Shown here: positions 7,921 through 15,499 of the stretch, piece by piece
How positions within the stretch are numbered: position 1 is the first letter of the stretch
Layout of the letters: every line of letters begins with the position of its first letter
Assembly (NCBI GenBank): GCA_035293045.1
Contig: DATDOY010000124.1
Coordinates: 1-36,550, forward strand
Origin: DATDOY01 sp035293045
GTDB lineage: Bacteria; Actinomycetota; Acidimicrobiia; IMCC26256; JACPCJ01
DNA: 36,550 bases
Direction: 5' to 3'
The notes under the pieces: model-generated
Database searches by the model: none
Told to the model about the DNA's origin: nothing
The model's input: only the letters and a program-made list of their open reading frames with translations
Translations under genes and position numbers: made by a program

Positions 7921-9177
7921 CTACCCCGCTGGTTCGAGCCGGAAGACGCCGCCCTCGAGCGAGAGCACGTACACCTCGCCGTCGTTGTCCTCACCGAACC
8001 CGGCGATGGACGGGACCTTCACCCCGAGCGACCCGGAGTCGGTGGGCGCCCCATCGGTTTGCCGGAGCGCGAGCAGCTGTCCGGCGCAGAAGTCGGCGAA
8101 GACATAGGCCCCAAAGAGCGGCGCGATCCGCTCGCCGCGGTAGACGACGCCACCCGTCACCGCGCAGTTGCCCGACCCATTGGGATACTCCTGGATCGGA
8201 AGCACGTGGGCGGCGGGGGGGTCTCCTTCGAAGGAGCGGCTGCCCTCGAAGCGGTCCCACCCGTAGTTCTCTCCTCCCGGCGAGCGCGCCGGCTGGAAGT
8301 CGATCTCTTCGATCGACCCCTGACCCACGTCGCCGATCCACAGATCTCCGGTGAGGCGGTCGAACGACATGCGCCACGGGTTGCGCAGGCCGTACGCCCA
8401 AATCTCGCCGCGGGCACCGGCGCGACCGAGGAACGGGTTGCTCGACGGCACCGCGTAGGCGGAGTTCTCCGTGGGTCGCGGGTGGATGCGCAGGATCTTC
8501 CCGAGCAACGTGCCGAGATTCTGCGCGTTGCCCTCGGGGTCGCCGCCCGACCCACCGTCGCCGAGCGAGACGTAGAGGAACCCGTCGGGACCGAACTCGA
8601 TGGCGCCGCCGTTGTGGTTCTCGTAGGGCTGGTCCACGAACAGAACCTCGCGCCGCGACGCCGGGTCGGCGCGCGAACCCTGCATGGCCCATTCCACGAG
8701 CCGCGTGTCGCCCTCGGTGTCCGTGTAATTCGCATACAGGAACTGGCCGTCGGCGGTGAACTCGATGCCGAGCAACCCCTGCTCACCGCCGGTGGAAACG
8801 TCGGCGGTGATGTCGAGGACCACGCTTGGCTCGCCCCCCTCGCGCACGGCCACCACGCGACCCGGCTTCTCGGCGATGTACAGCGCGCCGTCACCGGGGC
8901 GGGTGGTGAGGTCGAGCGGCTGGTCGAGTCGCGCGATCTCGACGGCGTCGACCCGCACCGAGGCGATCGCCGCCGGAGGGCCTCCGATCGTCGAACTCGT
9001 CGTGTCGGGCTCGCGTTGCTCGGGCACCTCGACGACGGGCGGTCGCTTCGAGCCGGGGGCCGGTCCGTCACCGTCGCCCCCGTCGTCGTCGTCAGAGCCG
9101 AGCTGCACGCCGGCGTAGACGCCGGCGCCCACGAGAACGATGACCACGAGGATGACGCCGATCACGCGGGGTCCCAC
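7921..9177 (-). CDS. Membrane-anchored PQQ-type glucose/sorbosone dehydrogenase-like protein
   Basis: Soluble-type aldose dehydrogenase (GSDH/YliI-like six-bladed propeller), 418 residues. A single N-terminal hydrophobic segment (about residues 5-25, IGVILVVIVLVGAGVYAGV) is followed by an Asp/Gly-rich linker, so the propeller is probably outside the membrane. Family motifs in order: LDQPLDLTTRPGDGALYIAEKPGRV, EQGLLGIEF (with an acidic-His region HNGGAIEFGPDGFLYVSLGDGG), GKILRI, YGLRNPWRMSFD, DVGQ, ENYGWDRFEG and GGVVYRG. The cofactor is inferred from the family, and substrate cannot be read from sequence. The GTG at 9177 is chosen because a TAACGT box lies seven bases upstream; a GTG at 9165 is the alternative. 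It is divergent from the ApgM-family gene. Confidence 0.9.
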   Translation of the reverse strand: MGPRVIGVILVVIVLVGAGVYAGVQLGSDDDDGGDGDGPAPGSKRPPVVEVPEQREPDTTSSTIGGPPAAIASVRVDAVEIARLDQPLDLTTRPGDGALYIAEKPGRVVAVREGGEPSVVLDITADVSTGGEQGLLGIEFTADGQFLYANYTDTEGDTRLVEWAMQGSRADPASRREVLFVDQPYENHNGGAIEFGPDGFLYVSLGDGGSGGDPEGNAQNLGTLLGKILRIHPRPTENSAYAVPSSNPFLGRAGARGEIWAYGLRNPWRMSFDRLTGDLWIGDVGQGSIEEIDFQPARSPGGENYGWDRFEGSRSFEGDPPAAHVLPIQEYPNGSGNCAVTGGVVYRGERIAPLFGAYVFADFCAGQLLALRQTDGAPTDSGSLGVKVPSIAGFGEDNDGEVYVLSLEGGVFRLEPAG

Positions 9178-9184
9178 GGGACAG

Positions 9185-9190
9185 ACGTTA
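9185..9190 (-). promoter_or_regulatory. Putative -10 box for the dehydrogenase-LON unit
   Basis: Minus-strand TAACGT is followed by seven bases and the GTG at 9177. No ribosome-binding site is present. This supports a leaderless transcript and the choice of the first GTG. No clear -35 element is seen. Confidence 0.4.
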
Positions 9191-9230
9191 GGGCGAACGT
9201 CACAAGGGACGGAGGTCCTTGCGGGCTGCG

Positions 9231-9236
9231 TACCAT
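9231..9236 (+). promoter_or_regulatory. Putative -10 box for the apgM-cpgS-pgk2-rho unit
   Basis: TACCAT lies seven bases before the GTG at 9244. The box overlaps the ATG at 9235, which would argue against that ATG being the start codon. With the box at 9185-9190 it makes a compact divergent promoter pair. Confidence 0.4.
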
Positions 9237-9243
9237 GCAGGCC

Positions 9244-10401
9244 GTGAAGTACGTAGTGCTCGTTCCCGACGGCGCGTCCGACGAACCCATTCCGGAGCTC
9301 GACGGCCGCACGCCTCTCGAGGCGGCCGCGACCCCGAACCTCGCTCGTCTTGCGGCGCGCGGCGAGGTGGGCCGAGCGGCCACGATTCCTGCCGGCCTGC
9401 CGCCCGGTAGCGACGTCGGCAACATGTCGATCCTGGGATACGACCCGGCCGAGTACCACACGGGTCGCGCCCCCATCGAGGCCGCCGCGATGGGCATCGA
9501 GCTGGCCGACGACGAGATTGCGTACCGGTGCAACCTCGTCACGGTGTCGCCGTCGGGGACCATGGTCGACTTCTCGGCGGGTCACATCCCGAGCGAGCTG
9601 AGCCGCCCCATCATCGAGGCCGTCGACGCCACGCTCGGCGGCGAGGGCGTGCGGTTTCATCCCGGCGTGATGTACCGCCACATCATGGTGGCGCCCCGGG
9701 CGCTCGGCGATGCGGAGTGCACCCCACCCCACGACCTGTCCGACCAGCCGATTGTCCTGCCCAGTGGCCCCGCGGCGGCGCGGCTCGTCGATCTGATGGA
9801 GGCGTCGAAGGGCGTCGTGGGCACGAAGGCGGCCGAGCTGGGAGCCGCCGCCACCCAGATCTGGCTGTGGGGCCAGGGCTCCCGGCCGCGCCTCCCTCGG
9901 TTCGTCGATCGATTCGGCGTCACCGGCGAGCTCGTGACCGCCGTCGACTTGATCCGAGGGCTCGGCGTGCTCACGGGCATCGGCGTCGTCGAGGTACCGG
10001 GCGCGACCGGCTACTACGACACGAACTACGAGGGAAAGCGCGACGCGTGTCTCGCCTCGCTCGAGGACCACGACTTTTTCCTGCTCCATGTGGAAGCGTC
10101 GGATGAGGCCGGCCACAACGGCGATCTCGACGCCAAGGTCGAGGCCCTCCAGAACTGGGATCGCCGGATCATCGGGCCGTTGGCCGCGGCGCTCGACGAC
10201 CTCGGTCCGTATCGCATCCTCCTGATGCCCGACCACCCCACGCCGGTTCGGCGCAAGACCCATACCTCCGACGCGGTGCCCTACCTTCTGTTCGACTCCA
10301 CGGCGGACGGTCCCGGCGGCGAGTACTCCGAACGGGGAACCGCCGCGCACCCACCCGTCGCCGGACACACCCTGATGCCCCGACTGGTCGCCCCGGGCTG
10401 A
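9244..10401 (+). CDS. apgM: ApgM-family enzyme: phosphoglycerate mutase or homoserine-kinase analogue
   Basis: Alkaline-phosphatase-superfamily protein of the archaeal-type cofactor-independent phosphoglycerate mutase family (COG3635), 385 residues from GTG 9244. Metal ligand D9 is in VPDGASDE. The probable phospho-accepting Ser is S62 in GSDVGNMSILGYDP. Later come NLVT, TPPHD, IWLWGQG, GATGYYDTNYEGK, DEAGHNGD and MPDHPTPVRRKTHT, which complete the two-metal site. From memory, TPPHD plus IWLWGQG are features of the subgroup proposed as a non-orthologous homoserine kinase. The gene sits exactly where thrB lies in other actinobacteria. Its downstream neighbours use 2-phosphoglycerate and 2,3-diphosphoglycerate, which fits the mutase role instead. 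Family is secure, substrate is open. ATG 9235 is an alternative start; the leaderless -10 spacing and the family N-terminus (KYVVL at residue 2) favour GTG 9244. Confidence 0.9.
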   Translation: MKYVVLVPDGASDEPIPELDGRTPLEAAATPNLARLAARGEVGRAATIPAGLPPGSDVGNMSILGYDPAEYHTGRAPIEAAAMGIELADDEIAYRCNLVTVSPSGTMVDFSAGHIPSELSRPIIEAVDATLGGEGVRFHPGVMYRHIMVAPRALGDAECTPPHDLSDQPIVLPSGPAAARLVDLMEASKGVVGTKAAELGAAATQIWLWGQGSRPRLPRFVDRFGVTGELVTAVDLIRGLGVLTGIGVVEVPGATGYYDTNYEGKRDACLASLEDHDFFLLHVEASDEAGHNGDLDAKVEALQNWDRRIIGPLAAALDDLGPYRILLMPDHPTPVRRKTHTSDAVPYLLFDSTADGPGGEYSERGTAAHPPVAGHTLMPRLVAPG

Positions 10402-10411
10402 CCGCGGGTCG

Positions 10412-11803
10412 ATGGCGCCCACCTCACCGTCCGACTCGACACCCGTGTCGCCATCGGCCCGCGCCCTCGTGCTCGTGGACGGCGAGCACTATCCGCCGGT
10501 CGTCCGCGCCGCCATCGCCGACCTTCGGGCGAAGGGCTACGAGATCGTCGGCGCCGTGCTCCTCGGCGGCGTCGAGAAACTCGCCGCGGGGGAGATGCCG
10601 GACTACGGCGTCGGTGCCGTGGTCACCGGAGACACGCCGGTCGACGCCCTCCGCGCGGGCATCCACGGCGGCGCCCCGGATGTGGTGGTCGACCTCTCGT
10701 GCAGCCCCGTGGTCGACGCCCGGAGTCGGATGCTCCTCGCGTCGCACGCGCTGTACCTCGGGGTGGCGTACGAGGGTGCCGACTTCCGCTTCGATCCGCC
10801 GCCTCGACCCCGCGTCGCCAAGAAACCGTCGATCGCCGTCGTCGCCACCGCGAAGCGAGCGGGAAAGACGGCGGTGGCGGCGCACCTCGCCCGGGTCCTC
10901 ACCGACGCCGGGCGCCGGGTCGCCATCGTGGCGATGGGCCGGGGTGGTCCCGACGAGCCGGAGGTCATCGAGATCGGTGCCGACCTCACGCCGGCGGCTC
11001 TCTTGGCGCTTGCCGAGGCGGGGCGTCACGCGGCGAGCGATCATCTCGAGGACGCGCTGATGGCGCGCGTGCCGACGATTGGGACGCGACGGGCCGGCGG
11101 TGGGTTGGCCGGCGCGACCATCCACACGACGTTCGCACGGGGGGTCGAGATTGCCAACGCGCGGGCGGAGGAACTCCTCATTCTCGAGGGCTCGGGGGCG
11201 GCGATCCCCCCGGTGCATGCCGACGCGACGGTGTGTCTCGTGCCTGCGCACGCTGACCCCGAGTTGGTGACCGGATACCTCGGCGCCTACGTCTTGTTGC
11301 TGGCGGACCTGGTGGTCGTTACAATGGCTACCGAGCCGCTCGACCGAGCGGCGGATGCTCTCGAAGATCGAATCCGGGAGCTCGTTCCGGGGAAACCCAT
11401 TCTTCGCACCACGTTTCGTCCTTTTCCCCTCGGATCGATTTCCGGGCTGAACGTCTTCTTCGCCACCACGGCACCTCCGCCCGTTGCCGCGACGCTCGCG
11501 GCGCACCTGGAGGCCGAGCACGGTGCTCGGGTCGTGGGGTGGAGCGCCAACCTCGCTGACCGCCGGCTCCTCGCCGACGACCTTCAGGCTGCCGAAGGCG
11601 CCGAGGTCGTGGTGACCGAGCTCAAGGCGGCGGCCGTGGATGTCGCGACGCGGGTCGCGATCGAGGCGGACAAGGACGTGGTGTATTGCGACAACCGACC
11701 GTTCCTGACGGCGAGCCCTGACCCCTCGAGCGCGTCCATTGCCGATGCCCTCCGCAACCTCGCCGATCTTGCCATCGACCGCTTTTCCCGACCCTCAGCG
11801 TGA
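10412..11803 (+). CDS. cpgS: Cyclic 2,3-diphosphoglycerate synthetase homologue
   Basis: Predicted to close 2,3-diphosphoglycerate into cyclic 2,3-diphosphoglycerate with ATP, as in Methanothermus fervidus. The 463-residue length is close to the archaeal enzyme. Visible features: DGEHYPPVV at residues 23-31 after a disordered Ser/Pro leader; a P-loop-like ATAKRAGKTAVAAH (K152, T153) after the N-terminal alpha/beta domain; MGRGGPDEPEVIE; EGSGAAIPPVHADA; and a C-terminal part with TELKAAAVDVA and YCDNRP. It is cytoplasmic by lack of a signal or membrane helix. It starts 10 bases after the ApgM-family gene and is followed by the kinase that makes its substrate, which strongly supports the pathway. 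GTG 10445 is an alternative start that trims the leader. Activity in this organism is inferred, not shown. Confidence 0.88.
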   Translation: MAPTSPSDSTPVSPSARALVLVDGEHYPPVVRAAIADLRAKGYEIVGAVLLGGVEKLAAGEMPDYGVGAVVTGDTPVDALRAGIHGGAPDVVVDLSCSPVVDARSRMLLASHALYLGVAYEGADFRFDPPPRPRVAKKPSIAVVATAKRAGKTAVAAHLARVLTDAGRRVAIVAMGRGGPDEPEVIEIGADLTPAALLALAEAGRHAASDHLEDALMARVPTIGTRRAGGGLAGATIHTTFARGVEIANARAEELLILEGSGAAIPPVHADATVCLVPAHADPELVTGYLGAYVLLLADLVVVTMATEPLDRAADALEDRIRELVPGKPILRTTFRPFPLGSISGLNVFFATTAPPPVAATLAAHLEAEHGARVVGWSANLADRRLLADDLQAAEGAEVVVTELKAAAVDVATRVAIEADKDVVYCDNRPFLTASPDPSSASIADALRNLADLAIDRFSRPSA

Positions 11804-11830
11804 AGCGCGCCGTCCACCGGCGCACCCAGC

Positions 11831-11850
11831 AACCCCAACGAACCCCAACG
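11831..11850 (+). repeat. Two tandem copies of a 10-bp unit
   Basis: AACCCCAACG occurs twice in direct succession between the cpgS stop and the pgk2 ATG. It falls in a stretch that would encode only a low-complexity extension if the upstream GTG at 11800 were used, which weakly favours the ATG at 11863. Confidence 0.7.
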
Positions 11851-11862
11851 AACTCAGGCTTG

Positions 11863-12840
11863 ATGCCCACAACCCGCCACATCGTCATCTCCGACAAGGA
11901 AGGCGCCCTGCCCTACTCCAAGGGCCTCATGGCGTCCTCGCTCATGGCCACGGGGCTCCCGCCGTCGCGGGCGTTCCACGTCGCGGAGCTGATCGAGGAG
12001 CAACTGCACGCCCAGGGTCGGGTCGAGATCACGCGGCACGAACTCACCGATCTCGCCGAACGGGTCCTCGTCACCGAGGAAGGGGAGCGCTACGCCCGGA
12101 TGTATCTCCGCTGGCAGGTGATCAACCGGCTCGACCGCCCGATGGTCATCCTTCTCGGCGGGGCGACGGGAGTGGGCAAGTCGACGCTGGCGACGCAGCT
12201 CGCCGCCCGGCTCGGCATCACGCGCGTCATCCCCACCGATGCCGTGCGAGAGGTGATGCGATCCATGCTGTCGTCCGATCTCGCGCCCTCGCTGCACAGT
12301 TCGAGCTTCGACGTGGATCAGGTCGTGCCCCAACTTCTGCCGAGAGAGGAATCAGATCCGCTCCTCGTCGGTTTCAGGGAACAGGCCCTCACCGTTTCGG
12401 TCGGCATCCGCGCTCTTGCCCGTCGGGCGGCGCTGGAACGGACCCACTTGATCGTCGAAGGCGTGCATGCCCTTCCGGCGGCTCTCGATCCGGCAGAATT
12501 CTCCGACACGGCGGTCGTGGTCCCCATCCTCGTGACGGTCGACGACGAGATGCTCCACCGGTCTCACTTCGTGTCCCGGGCGGCCGACGCGAATGAGCGC
12601 ACCGTCAGCCGGTATCTCGAGAATTTCCCGCACATCCGCATGATCCAGGAGTACCTGAGGTCGATCGCCACCGAACACGGCACACCAATTGTCAACACGT
12701 ACAACCTCGACACCACCCTGGCGCAGGTGATCGAGCTCGTGGTCGAAGAGGCGGCGCGCCAGATCCCCACCGTGGAACCACTAACCGATGAAGTTCCCGC
12801 CATCTCGCGGGAGAGAACCAGAAACGGGAGCAACCGATGA
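11863..12840 (+). CDS. pgk2: 2-phosphoglycerate kinase
   Basis: Predicted to phosphorylate 2-phosphoglycerate with ATP to 2,3-diphosphoglycerate, the step before cyclisation. The 325 residues have an N-terminal ATP-cone-like domain (about 5-90, starting IVISDKEGALPYSKGLMASS) and a P-loop kinase domain. The Walker A motif is GGATGVGKST (K106, S107), followed by TRVIPTDAVREVMRSML, VEGVHALPAAL and VPILVTVDDEMLHRSHFVSRA. This order matches the methanogen enzyme, which is about 300 residues. The ATG at 11863 gives the conserved N-terminus. A GTG at 11800 overlaps the cpgS stop (GTGA) and would add 21 residues of low complexity. The stop overlaps the rho ATG, so rho is translationally coupled to it. 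Confidence 0.88.
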   Translation: MPTTRHIVISDKEGALPYSKGLMASSLMATGLPPSRAFHVAELIEEQLHAQGRVEITRHELTDLAERVLVTEEGERYARMYLRWQVINRLDRPMVILLGGATGVGKSTLATQLAARLGITRVIPTDAVREVMRSMLSSDLAPSLHSSSFDVDQVVPQLLPREESDPLLVGFREQALTVSVGIRALARRAALERTHLIVEGVHALPAALDPAEFSDTAVVVPILVTVDDEMLHRSHFVSRAADANERTVSRYLENFPHIRMIQEYLRSIATEHGTPIVNTYNLDTTLAQVIELVVEEAARQIPTVEPLTDEVPAISRERTRNGSNR

Positions 12841-14498
12841 CTCCGGAACAAACGACCGAGCGTTCGGCCCTCGAGGGCAAAGAGCGCGCTGAGCTCCAGT
12901 CGATCGCCGATGCGGTCGGAGCCAAGGTCACGACGCGCATGAAGAAGTCGGAGATGGTCGAAGCCATCCTCGAGCACGCCAACGGCGGTGGGAGCGACGC
13001 CGCGGGCGCGTCGGCGCGCCGATCCAACGGCGGACCCGGTGCCAGCGCCGGCACCGACGACGACGACGCTCGCGACGACCGAGCGACCCGCGGCGACGAC
13101 TCGACGCAACAGGACGCCGACGGCGACCGATCAGATCCGTCCGGCACCGACGGGCCCGACACCCGCTCCACCACCGGACCGCAACACCGGGGCGGCGACG
13201 GGAACCAGCGGTCGGATCGGCGCCCGTCCGACGGCGGTGGGTCCGACGGCGGTGGGTACGACGACTTCGGTCCTTCGGGCAACCGGCGCCGGCGCCGCCG
13301 TGGCCGGGGTCGCGGCGGCAACGAGCCCATGGGTGGCGGTGGTGGCGGCGGAGGTCATGAGCCCCAGGGCGAGCCGGTTGAATGCGCCGGAGTCCTCGAG
13401 ATCCGGGAAGAGGGATACGGGTTCCTGCGGACGTCAGGACTCCTTCCCGGGAAGCACGACGTCTACGTTTCGGCGTCACAAGTCAGAAAGTTCGGGCTGC
13501 GCAAGGGCGACGAACTCGCCGGCGCCCACCGGCCGCCGACGAGCAGCGAGAAGTACCCCGCGCTGATGCGGGTCGATTCCATCAACGGCATGGATCCCGA
13601 AGCGGCGCGGGCGCGACCGAAGTTCGGCGACCTCACGCCGCTGTTCCCGGACTCCAAGCTCCGCATGGAGCTGCCCGACCAGCCTGACGACGTGACGGGT
13701 CGCATCATCGATCTGATCTCGCCGATCGGGAAGGGCCAGCGCGGCATGATCGTCTCTCCGCCCAAGGCCGGGAAGACGACGATCATGAAGCACATGGTCA
13801 CCGCCATCGAGACCAACAACCCTGAGGTCGACTTGATCGTCCTCCTCGTCGATGAGCGGCCCGAGGAGGTCACCGACTTCAGGCGCCACGTCAAACAAGG
13901 GAGCGTGTACGCCAGCACGTTCGACCGGCCGCCCGAAGAGCACACGGCGGTGGCCGAGTTGAGTCTCGAGCGGGCCAAGCGGCTCGTCGAGATGGGCCAC
14001 GACGTCGTGATCCTGCTCGACGGCATCACGCGACTGGCGCGCGCCTACAACCTCGCCGCCCCGGCCTCCGGCCGCATCCTGTCCGGCGGCGTCGACTCCA
14101 CCGCGTTGTACCCGCCGAAGTACTTCTTCGGTGCCGCGCGCAACATCGAGGAGGGCGGCTCGATCACGATCATCGCCACGTCGCTCGTCGAGACCGGAAG
14201 TCGCATGGACGAGGTGATCTTCGAGGAGTTCAAGGGCACCGGCAACATGGAGCTTCGGTTGGTCCGTTCGCTCGCCGACCGGCGCATCTATCCGGCCATC
14301 GACGTCGACCAGTCGAGCACCCGGCACGAGGAGCTGCTGTTCTCCCGCACCCAGCTCAACCAGGTGTGGAAGCTCCGCCGCGTGCTCGGAGCGCTCGAGG
14401 ACGGCGCCGGCCTCGAGCTGCTCATGGACAAGATCAAGACCACGAAGAACAACGACGAGTTCCTCGAAGAGATCGCCAAGGCTCCGACGGCGGTGTAG
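12837..14498 (+). CDS. rho: Transcription termination factor Rho
   Basis: Hexameric RNA-dependent ATPase that terminates transcription. The 553 residues comprise a Rho_N helical domain (about 15-50, SIADAVGAKVTTRMKKSEMVEAIL) and a disordered insertion at about 52-180. The insertion is first rich in Asp/Gly/Thr, then Arg/Gly (RRRRRGRGRGG). A cold-shock-like RNA-binding domain follows (GVLEIREEGYGFLRTSG). The ATPase core has Walker A PPKAGKTT (K313), LLVDERPEEVTD, the Q-loop and R-loop regions, and LLDGITRLARAYN. Long N-terminal insertions are usual in actinobacterial Rho. ATG 12837 overlaps the 2-phosphoglycerate kinase stop, with GGGAG just upstream. Its conserved position between the threonine genes and rpmE is typical. 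Confidence 0.97.
   Translation: MTPEQTTERSALEGKERAELQSIADAVGAKVTTRMKKSEMVEAILEHANGGGSDAAGASARRSNGGPGASAGTDDDDARDDRATRGDDSTQQDADGDRSDPSGTDGPDTRSTTGPQHRGGDGNQRSDRRPSDGGGSDGGGYDDFGPSGNRRRRRRGRGRGGNEPMGGGGGGGGHEPQGEPVECAGVLEIREEGYGFLRTSGLLPGKHDVYVSASQVRKFGLRKGDELAGAHRPPTSSEKYPALMRVDSINGMDPEAARARPKFGDLTPLFPDSKLRMELPDQPDDVTGRIIDLISPIGKGQRGMIVSPPKAGKTTIMKHMVTAIETNNPEVDLIVLLVDERPEEVTDFRRHVKQGSVYASTFDRPPEEHTAVAELSLERAKRLVEMGHDVVILLDGITRLARAYNLAAPASGRILSGGVDSTALYPPKYFFGAARNIEEGGSITIIATSLVETGSRMDEVIFEEFKGTGNMELRLVRSLADRRIYPAIDVDQSSTRHEELLFSRTQLNQVWKLRRVLGALEDGAGLELLMDKIKTTKNNDEFLEEIAKAPTAV
13226..13255 (+). repeat. Perfect 15-bp tandem duplication inside rho
   Basis: GTCCGACGGCGGTGG is repeated twice without a gap in the disordered insertion of rho and encodes a repeated Ser-Asp-Gly-Gly-Gly unit. 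It keeps the frame. It looks like a slippage product in low-complexity coding DNA. Confidence 0.75.
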
Positions 14499-14531
14499 AG
14501 GCTCGGAGCGAACCACGCGTGGCCCGACCCC

Positions 14532-14537
14532 TATAGT
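14532..14537 (+). promoter_or_regulatory. Putative -10 box upstream of rpmE
   Basis: TATAGT, a near-consensus -10 hexamer in GC-rich surroundings, lies in the 93-base rho-rpmE gap, 54 bases before the rpmE ATG. That leaves a leader containing an AAAGGG Shine-Dalgarno sequence. No matching -35 hexamer is evident. Confidence 0.35.
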
Positions 14538-14591
14538 CGTGGACCCACGAACGAGCCCGCACGATCGAGCACGAAACAAAGGGCAACGACG

Positions 14592-15095
14592 ATGAAGACC
14601 GAAATCCACCCCGAGTACACCGAGTGCACCGTGACGTGCTCGTGTGGCAACCAGTTCGTCACCCACGCGACGGTTCCCGAGCTGCGGGTCGAGCTGTGCG
14701 CCGCCTGCCACCCCTTCTACACGGGCAAGCAGAAGCTCGTGGACACGGGTGGTCGAGTCGAGCGGTTCACTCGTCGGTACGCACAGCAACAGGATGCGGT
14801 GGAGGCTCCGGCAGCGGAGGCGCCCGCCAAGCGCAAGAAGCGGGTCGCCGAACCGACCAAGCGCAAGGCGCCCGTATCCGTCAAGGGCGGGCCGCGGCCC
14901 AAGTACGAGCCGCCGCGGCGTGGCGAGGGCATCTTCGACGACCAGCGCGGAGGCCGCGGTGGTGGTCGGGGCGGCGGTCGCGGCGTCGGTCGCGGCGGTC
15001 CCCGGGGTGATCGCGATCAAGCGCCGGCGGGCGAAGCACCCGCGGCGGAGGCTTCCGAGCCCACCACCGAGGAGTCGTCTCCCCCGTCCGAGTGA
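14592..15095 (+). CDS. rpmE: Ribosomal protein L31 with long RGG-rich C-terminal extension
   Basis: Large-subunit ribosomal protein bL31 of the zinc-binding (Cys-positive) type. The N-terminal 65-70 residues carry IHPEY, C16-S-C18 and CAACHPFYTGKQK, so the four zinc ligands are in place, followed by DTGGRVERFTRRY. Normal L31 is about 70-85 residues. This one continues to 167 with a Lys-rich stretch (PAKRKKRVAEPTKRKAPVSVKGG), a Gly/Arg tract (RGGGRGGGRGVGRGG) and an acidic Ser/Glu end. The extension is in the same open frame with no stop or frameshift signal and is presumably disordered and RNA-binding or surface-exposed. ATG 14592 has AAAGGG about 10 bases upstream. rho-rpmE order is conserved. 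Confidence 0.93.
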   Translation: MKTEIHPEYTECTVTCSCGNQFVTHATVPELRVELCAACHPFYTGKQKLVDTGGRVERFTRRYAQQQDAVEAPAAEAPAKRKKRVAEPTKRKAPVSVKGGPRPKYEPPRRGEGIFDDQRGGRGGGRGGGRGVGRGGPRGDRDQAPAGEAPAAEASEPTTEESSPPSE

Positions 15096-15100
15096 TCGCG

Positions 15101-15106
15101 TAGCGT
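15101..15106 (+). promoter_or_regulatory. Putative -10 box for the receiver-HEAT-GT2 unit
   Basis: TAGCGT is six bases before the ATG at 15113 and just after the rpmE stop. There is no Shine-Dalgarno sequence. It fits the leaderless pattern seen at other lead genes in the window. Confidence 0.35.
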
Positions 15107-15112
15107 GGGCGG

Positions 15113-15487
15113 ATGGTGGGCCCCCGCATTCTCGTGATCGAGGACGAACCCGACATCTCGGGGATGCTGCAGTTCTATCTCGAGTCGGAAGGATTCGAGG
15201 TCGAGCTGATCATCACCGGAGCGGAGGCGATGGATCGCCTCGCCACCGATCCGCCGGCCCTCGTCATTCTCGATTACATGCTTCCGCACCACAACGGCCT
15301 CACCATTCTGCGGCAGCTTCGTGAGACGGCGGCGTGGGTGAAGACCCCCGTCATCATGCTGACGGCGAAGAGCTCGGAGCACGATCAGGTGGCGGGCTTC
15401 GACGCGGGCGCCGACGACTACGTCGTCAAGCCCTTCCAACTCGATTCGTTGGTCGCGAGGGTGCAGCGTTTGCTCAAGGGCGCGTAG
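15113..15487 (+). CDS. Single-domain response regulator (receiver only)
   Basis: A 124-residue CheY-like receiver without an output domain. The residues needed for phosphotransfer are present: E10/D11 and E12 in VIEDEP, phospho-acceptor D54 in ILDYMLP, T84 in MLTAK and K106 in VVKPF. Thirteen bases separate its stop from the HEAT-repeat gene, and that gene overlaps the glycosyltransferase gene, so the three form one unit. I infer that phosphorylation of this protein controls the HEAT/GT2 partners through protein contacts, but no direct evidence is visible. It resembles the receiver protein at 1453 in architecture. Confidence 0.9.
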   Translation: MVGPRILVIEDEPDISGMLQFYLESEGFEVELIITGAEAMDRLATDPPALVILDYMLPHHNGLTILRQLRETAAWVKTPVIMLTAKSSEHDQVAGFDAGADDYVVKPFQLDSLVARVQRLLKGA

Positions 15488-15499
15488 CGGTCCCGCGGC

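Noticed and set aside
9204..9220. Imperfect inverted repeat (AAGGGAC/GGTCCTT) between the divergent dehydrogenase and apgM promoters
   Set aside because: A stem of about five pairs including a wobble. It could be a regulator site because it lies between two promoters, but a single imperfect copy is too weak to call.
14513..14522. Palindrome CCACGCGTGG between rho and rpmE
   Set aside because: Ten bases, self-complementary with no loop and no second copy nearby. It could be an operator, but nothing distinguishes it from chance.
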